A stretch of 22,007 nucleotides of DNA, taken from positions 1 through 22,007 of the IMG/VR virus record IMGVR_UViG_3300001678_000045; one strand, written 5' to 3'. Positions 5,792-13,700 of the stretch are shown here, piece by piece. Each line of letters begins with the position of its first letter. The first letter of the stretch is position 1. The translations under genes and the position numbers were made by a program. The stretch is from a virus. The notes below the pieces were generated by a model that was given only the letters and a program-made list of their open reading frames with translations, made no database searches and was not told the origin of the DNA.

Positions 5792-7208
5792 ATTTAAAAC
5801 CAAGCCGTATGCACACCAAGTACAGGCTTTTGAGCTGATGAAGGATAGAAAGTCCTTCGCTTTAATTGCAGATATGGGTACAGGTAAGTCTAAGATGCTA
5901 CTTGATAACGCCGTATATCTATATAACAAGGGTGAAATCGACGCGCTACTCGTATTAGCACCGTCTGGTGTGCACCAGAACTGGGTAATCAATGAGATAC
6001 CAACCCATTTAGCACTCCCTAATCATATGCAAGCATCTGCTGCGTGGAACTCCTCGATGCGGAAAGAAGATAAAGAAGCGCTGGCTGCAGTTGTCGATTT
6101 AAAGTTGGGCTTACGTATAGTGTGCATGAACGTAGAGGCTCTAATCACTAAGAAGGGACTAAGCTTCGTTCAAAAGTACCTAGCCATGTTTCGTACGATG
6201 CTGGTGTTAGATGAGTCCCAGAAGTTTAAGACTCCACAGGCGAAGCGTACTAAAGCCGTTTTAAAGTTGGCAAAGCACGCACCTTACAAGAGAATCTCCA
6301 CAGGCACTCCCATAACTAACTCCCCATTAGACGCATACAGTCAATTTGCGTTCCTAGACCCATACATATTAGGCTTTCAGTCCTTCGTGGCATTTAGAGC
6401 GCATTTCGCTATCTTAGAAAGGAAGATAAATCATACACAACAACGACAGTACACGCAAGTCATAGGTTTTCAGAACTTGGAAGAATTACAGTTGTTGATT
6501 AAGCCTCACTCGTATCGCGTGACCAAGGAAGAGTGTCTTGACCTACCAGACAAGATTTATGAGAAGGTGTACTTTGAGCTATCCGCTGAACAAAAGCGTC
6601 TATATAAAGCAATCAAGGAAGAGGTGATGTTGGAGTTTAACGAAGGGCGCGTGACGGCTCAACTAGCAATCACTAAACTACTACGCCTATCTCAGATTAT
6701 CTCTGGTTTTATGACTACTGAGGACGGTGACACTATTTCTATAAAAGGTGGCGATGTTAAGTTAAAGCTCTTAAAGGACATCCTAGAGGACAACCAAGAG
6801 AAAACTATCATATGGTGTCGCTTTATCCATGAAATACGTCAGATTACAGAAATGCTTGGGGATGAATGTGTCGCGTATTACGGAGCCACTGAATCAGACG
6901 ACCGTGCTAAGAACGTACAGGACTTTCAACTTAGCCCTAAGATTAGATACTTCGTGGCTAACAAGACAGCCTCTACTGGTCTGACACTAACCAGTGCGTC
7001 TAGCGTCATCTATTACTCTAATTCGTACTCACTTGAGGACAGACTGCAATCAGAAGATAGGGCGATGCGTATCGGGCAGAAAAAGAATGTAGTGTACCGA
7101 GACCTAGTGGCGCGCAACACCGTAGATGAGAAGATTATCAAGGCGTTGAGGAGCAAACAGAACATAGCAGATATTATATTAAAGGATATTGCAGGATTTA
7201 TTTCTTAA
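5778..7208 (+). CDS. SNF2-family DNA helicase/ATPase, 476 aa
   Basis: Superfamily 2 motifs are present in order: Walker A MGTGKS (about residues 33-38), DESQ motif II (145-148), motif III STGTP (174-178), motif V TASTGLTLTSASSV and motif VI QSEDRAMRIGQ (424-434). The arginine-rich RxxRxGQ end is diagnostic of SNF2/Rad54-like translocases. The size is the short phage form without accessory domains. A GGAGAT site precedes ATG 5778, inside the nuclease gene. No DnaB- or T7 gp4-like helicase occurs in the window, so this enzyme may act at the phage fork, or it may remodel recombination intermediates with the VRR-NUC nuclease. Confidence 0.92.
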   Translation: MSDFKFKTKPYAHQVQAFELMKDRKSFALIADMGTGKSKMLLDNAVYLYNKGEIDALLVLAPSGVHQNWVINEIPTHLALPNHMQASAAWNSSMRKEDKEALAAVVDLKLGLRIVCMNVEALITKKGLSFVQKYLAMFRTMLVLDESQKFKTPQAKRTKAVLKLAKHAPYKRISTGTPITNSPLDAYSQFAFLDPYILGFQSFVAFRAHFAILERKINHTQQRQYTQVIGFQNLEELQLLIKPHSYRVTKEECLDLPDKIYEKVYFELSAEQKRLYKAIKEEVMLEFNEGRVTAQLAITKLLRLSQIISGFMTTEDGDTISIKGGDVKLKLLKDILEDNQEKTIIWCRFIHEIRQITEMLGDECVAYYGATESDDRAKNVQDFQLSPKIRYFVANKTASTGLTLTSASSVIYYSNSYSLEDRLQSEDRAMRIGQKKNVVYRDLVARNTVDEKIIKALRSKQNIADIILKDIAGFIS

Positions 7209-7233
7209 AAAAACTACATTAAGTGCGTAGTTT
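7207..7233 (-). terminator. Leftward intrinsic terminator (possible) after the helicase gene
   Basis: AAACTAC (7211-7217) pairs with GTAGTTT (7227-7233) around a 9-nt loop. Seven A at 7207-7213 give a U-run after the hairpin in minus-strand RNA; plus-strand RNA has only three U. A second small stem, GGGT/ACCC, follows at 7234-7247. The layout copies the leftward terminator at 2208-2243, also placed right after a rightward gene's stop codon. Confidence 0.45.
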
Positions 7234-7281
7234 GGGTATACTAACCCTCATAAACACAGAATTATATAAACAGGAAAAACT

Positions 7282-7599
7282 ATGGAAGAGGATAAAAGCG
7301 TTGTATTCGTTTGTCAACAGCCGTTTAGATTTGTAGACTTAAGTGATGCGTTACGGTACGGTAGATTAGAGTATTTACTACCGCCAGGGGACATCACCGC
7401 AGGAACCGCACCTATCATCAGACAGTTAAAGGTGCTTTTAAAGGATTTTTCTGACGATGACTATATATTAGCAATGGGCGCTCCCGCCGCGATTGCAATG
7501 GTAGGCGCTATTGCCTCTAAGATAAACCACGGGAAAATTAAAGTCCTAACATGGGACAAAAAAGAAAGTCGCTACTATGCGATTGATGTATCACTTTAA
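7282..7599 (+). CDS. Conserved small phage protein, 105 aa
   Basis: The protein starts MEEDKSVVFVCQQPFRFVDL and has an alpha/beta pattern with a central DDYILAMGAPAAIAMVGAIA segment and ends VLTWDKKESRYYAIDVSL. Proteins of this general pattern (YILAxGxPxAI...A followed by LxWDxxxxxYxxxxVxL) are frequent in marine phage replication clusters but have no assigned function as far as I know. The AGGAAA site before ATG 7282 is modest. The 73-base gap upstream holds the hairpin at 7207-7233, so this gene may begin a new unit. Confidence 0.65.
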   Translation: MEEDKSVVFVCQQPFRFVDLSDALRYGRLEYLLPPGDITAGTAPIIRQLKVLLKDFSDDDYILAMGAPAAIAMVGAIASKINHGKIKVLTWDKKESRYYAIDVSL

Positions 7600-7613
7600 A
7601 GAAGGAGAATAAT

Positions 7614-8174
7614 ATGAGCAGTACTTTAAATAGTATGTTTGAGGCGGATGTACCCACTCAAGAGAGCGTAGAGATAGTACATATTGATAAGATATCAAAT
7701 ATTGCCAACGAGCAAGTTGCCAAGAAGGTTGAACTAACTCAGTTAGAGGGTGATGTGAAGCGTGTGAAGAAGGAATATATCCAAATTTCACAGGTTGACC
7801 TACCCGAAGCAATGCAATCGGTAGGTATGCAGTCATTTACACTAGAAAATGGGTCTTCCATTAGTGTTAAAGACCAAATGAGGGCGTCACTACCTAAGAA
7901 AAACAAAGCAGAAGTAGCTAATTGGCTCAAGGAGCATGGCGCGGGTAGCTTGATAAAGGACACAATAGTGGTTGAATTTCCTAAAGGTGACGCATCGCGT
8001 GCCTCGGAATTAGTAGACTTACTAGTTGAAAAAGGTTTTAGTAATTGGTATGAGGACATTAGTATTAATACCGGTTCACTGAAAGCACTAGCAAAAGAAA
8101 AGCTAGCACAGGGGGATGATGTGCCTCTAGAACTCATGGGGATTTTTCTGTACCAAGAGTCAATCATCAAATAA
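7614..8174 (+). CDS. Conserved phage replication-cluster protein, 186 aa
   Basis: A strong AAGGAG site lies about 7 nt before ATG 7614. The N-terminal 70 residues are charged helix with coiled-coil character (VAKKVELTQLEGDVKRVKKE), followed by a compact alpha/beta part with SLPKKNKAEVANWLKEHG and an end LPLELMGIF-like (VPLELMGIFLYQESIIK). This architecture, with the closing LPxELxGxF...IK pattern, is common in phages directly upstream of a putative ssDNA-binding protein, as here. Function is not established; a recombination or ssDNA-related role is suggested only by the neighbourhood. Confidence 0.65.
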   Translation: MSSTLNSMFEADVPTQESVEIVHIDKISNIANEQVAKKVELTQLEGDVKRVKKEYIQISQVDLPEAMQSVGMQSFTLENGSSISVKDQMRASLPKKNKAEVANWLKEHGAGSLIKDTIVVEFPKGDASRASELVDLLVEKGFSNWYEDISINTGSLKALAKEKLAQGDDVPLELMGIFLYQESIIK

Positions 8175-8205
8175 AGCATAACAAATAACAATATAGGAGA
8201 AAAAA

Positions 8206-9000
8206 ATGGCTAATACAAAATTAACCAAGAAAGAGCAAGAAGCACAAGAACTAGCAATCATAGGCTCATTTGAGCAGGATGCAGGTTTAGGAGCAGAGAA
8301 TATTGAGGCGGCAGACCAAGCGATGCCGTTCTTACGTCCTTTGCAAAAGATGTCACCTCAAGTAGACGAGGACAATCCTTCTTACGCCGAAGGCGCTAAA
8401 GCGGGTATGTTCTTTAATACTGCAACCGAGCGGTTGTACGATGAAGTGACGTTTTTACCTGTGTATTATGAGCGTTGTTACATTGAGTGGCAAGCGAGAG
8501 AACAAGGTGGTGGTTTCTTAGGTAAGTTAACACCAACAGAGGCTAAAGCACGAGGTATCACTCGAGGTGAAGATGGTAAAGACTACTTCGAGAATGGTAA
8601 CCAAGCCGCGGACACCCGAGAGTTAACTGTAATCCTCATCAATGGTGATGGTACGTTTGACCCCGCTGTTATCTCAATGTCATCAAGTCAAGTCAAAGCA
8701 TCACGCAAGTTAATGACACAGTTAAACGCTGTGCGAGTTAAAGGCGCTAATGGTATGTTTGCTCCACCGATGTTCGCGAATCAGATAGTGTTGAACTCTA
8801 CACAAGAGTCTAACGACCATGGTACGTGGAAAGGTATTGCATTCTCATTAGATGGCTTTGTAACTGACCAAGACGCATACATGACTGCCAAAGGTCTCTA
8901 TGATGCGGTTAAGGGTGGCTCAAAAAGCGCTAATTATAGCGAAGGTGAGGGAACGCCAGTAACATCTGTTTCAGATGATGGCGATACCATACCGTTTTAA
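8206..9000 (+). CDS. Putative ssDNA-binding protein with SSB-like acidic tail, 264 aa
   Basis: The central part has the pattern AMPFLRPLQKMSPQ, GAKAGMFFNTATERLYDEVTFLP, YYERCYIEW, found in many marine phages beside replication genes and thought to be an ssDNA-binding or annealing protein. The clearest evidence is the C-terminus: a low-complexity linker (SEGEGTPVTSV) leads to SDDGDTIPF, closely matching the DDDIPF tip by which bacterial SSB recruits partner proteins. A TAGGAG site precedes ATG 8206. The gene ends the main replication unit, with a strong terminator starting 9 nt after the stop. The OB fold itself cannot be proved by eye. Confidence 0.65.
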   Translation: MANTKLTKKEQEAQELAIIGSFEQDAGLGAENIEAADQAMPFLRPLQKMSPQVDEDNPSYAEGAKAGMFFNTATERLYDEVTFLPVYYERCYIEWQAREQGGGFLGKLTPTEAKARGITRGEDGKDYFENGNQAADTRELTVILINGDGTFDPAVISMSSSQVKASRKLMTQLNAVRVKGANGMFAPPMFANQIVLNSTQESNDHGTWKGIAFSLDGFVTDQDAYMTAKGLYDAVKGGSKSANYSEGEGTPVTSVSDDGDTIPF

Positions 9001-9008
9001 AGTAGTAC

Positions 9009-9030
9009 CGCCCACTTCGGTGGGCGTTTT
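9009..9030 (+). terminator. Strong rightward terminator with UUCG tetraloop
   Basis: CGCCCAC (9009-9015) and GTGGGCG (9020-9026) form a perfect GC-rich 7-bp stem closed by a TTCG tetraloop, followed by TTTT. It lies directly after the putative ssDNA-binding protein and 20 nt before the exported-protein gene. It should lower expression of the downstream genes relative to the abundant SSB-like protein. Confidence 0.9.
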
Positions 9031-9049
9031 AACTAATCATGAGGAAATA

Positions 9050-9373
9050 ATGAAGAAATTAATAGTAACAGTAGCATTGGCTACAACAATGGGAACTGCA
9101 TCAGCAGGATTTTTTAACAGTAACAATAACGGCTATAACCAAGACAATGGAGTGTTCGCATATAACCCATACTCATTTTTTGACCCACGATGGTTCATGC
9201 AAGAGGCTGAAAACTTCGTAGATGAATTTGACGATGATGACAGTGACCGCTATGGTTACAATGGCTATAACAGTAGTACACACAGCTTTCCAATAACATC
9301 TTTCAATAAGAACTATGTCAGAGGATACGCGAGAGGTTACACTGCCCGTAAAGAACAAATGGCAAATAACTAA
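9050..9373 (+). CDS. Exported Asn/Tyr-rich small protein, 107 aa
   Basis: The start is ATG 9050, preceded by a GAGGAA site; an upstream frame extension to 8975 would run back through the terminator and is rejected. Residues 1-19 are a textbook signal peptide: MKK, hydrophobic core LIVTVALATTM, and an ASA cleavage site before Gly20. The mature part is rich in Asn, Tyr, Gly and Asp (FFNSNNNGYNQDNG, DEFDDDDSDRYGYNGYN) and ends in a basic tail (NYVRGYARGYTARKEQ). It has no cysteines or catalytic motif. The composition loosely recalls bacterial sulfur-globule proteins, but that is a weak guess. A cargo-like (moron) gene changing the host envelope or periplasm is the general expectation. Confidence 0.7.
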   Translation: MKKLIVTVALATTMGTASAGFFNSNNNGYNQDNGVFAYNPYSFFDPRWFMQEAENFVDEFDDDDSDRYGYNGYNSSTHSFPITSFNKNYVRGYARGYTARKEQMANN

Positions 9374-9379
9374 GAATAA

Positions 9380-9394
9380 GTATGTTGTACATAC
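9380..9394. other. Perfect 6-bp inverted repeat with 3-nt loop
   Basis: GTATGT (9380-9385), TGT, ACATAC (9389-9394) lies in the 36-nt gap between the exported-protein gene and the next start, just ahead of its AAGGAGGT site. There is no T-run. It could be an mRNA-end hairpin or an operator. The same two hexamers occur at 2319-2324 and 2371-2376 in the structured intergenic region. Confidence 0.35.
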
Positions 9395-9409
9395 AAGAAG
9401 GAGGTGCCC

Positions 9410-9592
9410 GTGAAAGGTAAAGAAGCAGAAGAAATACTTAAAAGGGTCGATATAAAGTTAAACGACAGAGCTACGGTTAAGCACGATAAACCTAATCTTC
9501 GTATGGCTAGTATGTACGGCGCTTTAAGAGAGGCTTGTTGGATTCATTTGTCGACAGGTGAAGATTTAAAACAAATATTAAGGAGGTTATGA
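9410..9592 (+). CDS. Small hypothetical protein, 60 aa
   Basis: The start is taken as GTG 9410, because the very strong AAGGAGGT at 9398-9405 lies 4-5 nt upstream; the in-frame GTG at 9404 is part of that site. The protein (MKGKEAEEILKRVDIKLNDR...) is basic and helical and ends GEDLKQILRRL. The last codons (AGG AGG TTA TGA) form the ribosome-binding site and overlap the start of the next gene, a clear translational coupling. No family is recognised. Confidence 0.65.
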   Translation: MKGKEAEEILKRVDIKLNDRATVKHDKPNLRMASMYGALREACWIHLSTGEDLKQILRRL

Positions 9593-9864
9593 TGGATTAC
9601 GACAACAATATGTCTGGTGCGTTATTCAAAAACAAGGAAGTTAAGTCAGAGCGCTCCCCACTATACTCGGGTTCTTGCGAGATAGAGGGGGTGGAGTATT
9701 GGATATCTTCTTGGATTAAAACTAGTAAGAAGGGTACCCGCTTTATGTCCCTTGCCTTTACGGCTAAAGAAGAGAAGAGTAGAGAGACCATACAGGAATA
9801 TCGCTCTAAAACCGGCTCCGACATTGGGATAGGTACTGACCCAGACGACGAAATGCCGTTTTAA
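9592..9864 (+). CDS. Small phage protein with SSB-like tail, 90 aa
   Basis: Two adjacent ATG codons occur at 9589 and 9592; 9592 has better spacing from AGGAGG (9581-9586). The core (SPLYSGSCEIEGVEYWISSWIKTSKKGTRFMSLAFTAKEE, read in parts) is a short beta-rich fold of a type common in phages, with a conserved W-I-x-x-W-x-K segment. It ends GTDPDDEMPF, very similar to the acidic tip of bacterial SSB. It may bind ssDNA or dock to SSB partners. It is coupled to the upstream 60-aa gene and followed after 19 nt by the ParB-like gene. Confidence 0.65.
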   Translation: MDYDNNMSGALFKNKEVKSERSPLYSGSCEIEGVEYWISSWIKTSKKGTRFMSLAFTAKEEKSRETIQEYRSKTGSDIGIGTDPDDEMPF

Positions 9865-9883
9865 AATATAAATAGGAGAAAAA

Positions 9884-10687
9884 ATGAACAATTTACAAAT
9901 AGAAACAATCACGCCTGCAATGGCGAAAGGCTACTTAAGTAGAAACTTTAACAACCGTAACTTAACTAAGTCACACGTCGCTTTCTTGAAGAGTGAGATA
10001 TTGGCGGGTAACTATAAACTCAATGGACAGAGTATTGTGTTGGGCACTACGGGGCGTTTACTAGATGGACAGCACCGCTTAACCGCTATTGTCGAAACAG
10101 GTATGGCTGTACAGTCTGTTGTTATGCACGATGTGGATGAGGGGGCGTTTACGACCATTGACACAGGTAAGCAACGAGGTGGTTGTGACGCGCTACATAT
10201 ACATGGCGCTAAGAACTCTAAGCATATCGCATCTGCTATACGCAAGATACTTGATAAGTTTGGCTCACAACGTCGTTTAATTGGCTCAGACACTCATAAG
10301 ATTGGTAACACTGAGTACGTAGACTTTTACAAGAAGAACAGAGCTGACTTAGATGCGTTGTTTGAGTTATCACACGCTTGGGTACTTAAAGGCAGTCGTG
10401 TCCTATCTGAGTCTGAGGCTATGGCGTACGTTTACTTGATGCGTATTGAAGATGATTCAGCCTATGAGTTTATCGAAGAAGTTATTACAGGTGAGCGTAG
10501 AAACCCTAATTCCAACGCCGCGCAGACGCTGAGAAAGAAGTTAATCGATACTAGACTCTCTGGATTGACCGCAAGAGACACACAAAAGCGTGATTGGGTA
10601 CTTCTAGCGTTTAGAAAGTACTACAACAGTAAAGACATCTCTAAGATTATGGTCAGAAGTCCTTTCCGTTTTCTAGAAGATGTGTAA
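9884..10687 (+). CDS. ParB/sulfiredoxin-like domain protein, 267 aa
   Basis: The N-terminal third has the ParB/Srx-type pattern: NRNLTKSHVAFLKSEILAG, then SIVLGTTGRLLDGQHRLTAI with DGQHRL at residues 61-66, then VVMHDVDEGAFTTIDTGKQR. Proteins with this domain and a helical C-terminal half are common in tailed phages. ParB-like domains include nucleotide hydrolases and nucleases, and the exact role of this phage form is not established. A TAGGAG site precedes ATG 9884. It is the last gene of the rightward block and faces the leftward virion operon. Confidence 0.75.
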   Translation: MNNLQIETITPAMAKGYLSRNFNNRNLTKSHVAFLKSEILAGNYKLNGQSIVLGTTGRLLDGQHRLTAIVETGMAVQSVVMHDVDEGAFTTIDTGKQRGGCDALHIHGAKNSKHIASAIRKILDKFGSQRRLIGSDTHKIGNTEYVDFYKKNRADLDALFELSHAWVLKGSRVLSESEAMAYVYLMRIEDDSAYEFIEEVITGERRNPNSNAAQTLRKKLIDTRLSGLTARDTQKRDWVLLAFRKYYNSKDISKIMVRSPFRFLEDV

Positions 10688-10698
10688 GTAGGGTGGCT

Positions 10699-10734
10699 AA
10701 GCATAGTAAAAGGAGATAAATAAAAACTATGCTT
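10699..10734. promoter_or_regulatory. Perfect 9-bp hairpin at the convergent junction
   Basis: AAGCATAGT (10699-10707) and ACTATGCTT (10726-10734) pair perfectly around an 18-nt A-rich loop. It lies between the stop of the last rightward gene and that of the last leftward gene. It lacks a U-run on either strand, so it may work with the adjacent leftward terminator or protect mRNA ends. The loop contains AAAGGAGAT, followed 13 nt later by ATG-CTT-TAA, possibly the relic of a lost gene. Confidence 0.5.
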
Positions 10735-10744
10735 TAACCATAAA

Positions 10745-13700
10745 TTAAAAACCAGACAGTATTCCTGTCGTGGGAGGAGGCGCCGTAAGTTGGCGCTTGT
10801 TTCCTTTCTTAATGGCTTTAACTTTAGCCTTTTCCTTTTGTTTCTTCGTCATAGTTGGCGCGTATCCCGCATCAGTATCAACTGACATCACACCGCTATC
10901 CGGTAGCATAATACCATTACCTGCATCAACATCGTCTATCAACGGAGGTATTATAGGTCTTGCCTGTGCCGTAGGTTGTACGCCACTCAACTGTTGCATA
11001 ATACCTTGCATTTGGTCTTGTGTCACTAGGCCGCCTTCGGCGTAGCCTTGTTCAGCTGTTCGTTCCATTTCAGCCCCAAGCATTCCGCCCGCTCTTTGTC
11101 GGTAACCTTCACCAGACTCGTTAGGAAGTTGCATGTACGTGCCTTGATTCTGCTTGTTGAGCAACATAGATGCCTCAAGCTCGCGCTCTATCGCCACTGC
11201 TTCTTGTTCTCTACCAGCCTCTCGTAGCGCTTGAATGGTTTGCAACGCTTCTTGGACACCTTCTTGCATCATCCCATCCATATAATCAGGTCGATTTAAA
11301 GTAGGCAGCTGGTAGTCGTGTACTACGCCGCCGTCTTTGTATCCTTTGTTGAAGTTAGCCTTGAAGTCATCTACGCCTTGCGTAAATTCTTTCTTTTTCT
11401 CGTCAACACCTTGGGTGAACAGCTTACTATTCAAATCCCAGTTGTACTGGCTAGTATCTGGTTTAGGAGCGCCACTCGTGACGTCAGAGATGTTTGATGT
11501 ATCCACTTGGTCTCTTTCAAGCTCTCTTCCACCCGGTTTCATAGATATTATGTTAAACATATTCATAATACGACTACGGTCTAGGTGGTTAATACGCTTC
11601 GCGGCGACTTCCGCGTCTAGGAGTACAGCCATAACCTGTTGGTTTTCGCCCCGTGCTTTAAATCGTTTGTAACCCGTTAGCGCACGACCTGTTCTGGTGA
11701 ACATACCAACGTAAGCTCTTAAGCCGTCGTTCAGCATATCGGATGGGTTTATTTTAGCCTTTTCAGGATGATTGGTTCTCCATGTGGTAGCCAGCTCTGC
11801 TAGGTACCTAATCTCTTTAAGCTCCCTAATCTTGTCTGGGCCTAACCAAAGCTCCATAGAGTCATGGTTCTTTTTAATGTAGTCATCTATGCTTTTGAAA
11901 TCAACGAAAACCTCACTTGTTATATTAGGGTCGTCTTTGAGGTTAGTCTTTAATATTTTATCGTTTATATCGTTGAAAATCATTCGCTGATATTGCTTAA
12001 TGTATTTCTCAGCACCGGCTTTAGCCTCTCCATCCTGATGATGCAGTACCTGCCATACATTTTCCGTAGCGGCGTACTTGGCAGGGCCCGGACCGTAAGT
12101 TGTCTGGAACACCGTATTACTGTCTTTCATACCCGGCATTTTCTGAATCTCTTTGAGAATTTCAGATTCGGCACGTAGTTGAGTAGACAATTTATTAATG
12201 TCGTAGAACCTAGCTACGTCCTCAGGGTCTAACCATTTTTCTAGGTACTCTTTATGGTCGGTTATCCAGTTATCATGAGCTTGTTCTCGTGACATCGTTA
12301 CTTTCCGGTCTATACCTGCTATATCGGCAGAAGGCCCTAGGTTTGTGTCTTCCTTTAAAACGTCACGTCTATAACTGTTGTAAAAAGCCTCCCTAGTTGC
12401 CTCGTATAAATCGTCGCCATGCTGTTTAGGGATAGGGGTTAGCTGCTGAGGTCCTACCTTGCTATAAGGGTCTCCTATATAGGAGTCCATTAGGTTCTTT
12501 ATATAGTATACATCTGAGTCACCTATATTATCACTGGTGAGCAGGGCAAATAGCTTTTTCTCTTTAATAGGGACGTTATCGCCTACTAGAGAGCTGATTA
12601 ACTCGCTGTCAAAAGTAGCGTGTGCAGCTCTAGTTAGACTGTCTGCCTCGTTCAAACGAACCAGCACATCCTCTCCGGAGGTCCCTTTTAAAGTATTGTA
12701 TCTCCAGTCCAGCAGCCCTTGTTCGATATCAAGTAGAGTTTGCTTGTTAATTCTATCTGTAGATGTGTTCCATACCGCACGCTTAGTTTGTCGAAGTATC
12801 TTTATCTCTTTATCCAGGTCTGCCCAACTTAGTTTAAGAGGGTTTCCATCCGCGTCGAATATGTTGTTTTGTAAGTTCTTGATGAACGTCGTATCCCCAG
12901 ATAGCTGAGGAAATAACTTAGGTAGCTTTTTTATCTGCTTTAGTACAGTTCCTTCTATCTGGGATGCGTCAAACATCGGGACGTCCGGGTTAAAGTCATC
13001 ACCAAGTATGTTTAAGTAAGCCTGGTTAACACGAGAGTCTAAGATACTTTCGGCTGAGGCAAACGCACTCTTGACGGAAGAGTTTGCTTTTGCAGGGTCG
13101 CTGGTGAATCTGATAAGGTCAGCTACTGTTTTCGTTAGCTCGGTTGCGGTCTGCGTTACATCCGCATTAAACTCCCCACTGTCATAGATACGTGTTTCGC
13201 CAAGGTATTTATGTAAGTCGTTATTGGCTTGCTTTAAGTACTGCTGTCCTAATGTACGTACTGTGTCTTTATCAAGTCCTGAATTCTGTAGCATTTCAGT
13301 GTAACGCGTGTGTATATTCTCAACCCTTGCTTGGTGCTTATCGCGCAACAAGCCAGAGTTTTTCCAGTTTAGAGCGCTAGATTCCATCTGCGACAGCTCA
13401 ATGGATACGCGCTTTAAATCAGCCACTTTTTGAGGGTCTAGCATCAATATACCAGCGGCCTTTTGCTGCTCTTGAGTTGTACCAAATCCCAGATTCTCTA
13501 AAGCGAGTGCTTGTTCCTCGGTCATGTCATCATAGGCAACACTCTGGACACTGTCCTTTACTGTCGTCGACGTAGCCTGAGACTCTATCTTGCCTGCTGC
13601 TGTACCGGTGCCTTTACCAATAGCCTGCTCACCTACTGCAATACGCTGACGTCTAACTAATGCTTTTGCAGCACTTACTGCCGTGCTGGTTATGCTTTTG

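Noticed and set aside
7739-8191. 150-aa leftward frame opposite the 186-aa gene
   Set aside because: It is a Ser/Phe-rich mirror of a well-supported rightward gene with its own ribosome-binding site. The shadow has no ribosome-binding site or neighbours on that strand.
8975-9049. N-terminal extension of the exported protein back to 8975
   Set aside because: It would run through the strong terminator and hide a perfect signal peptide behind 25 residues. ATG 9050 has its own ribosome-binding site.
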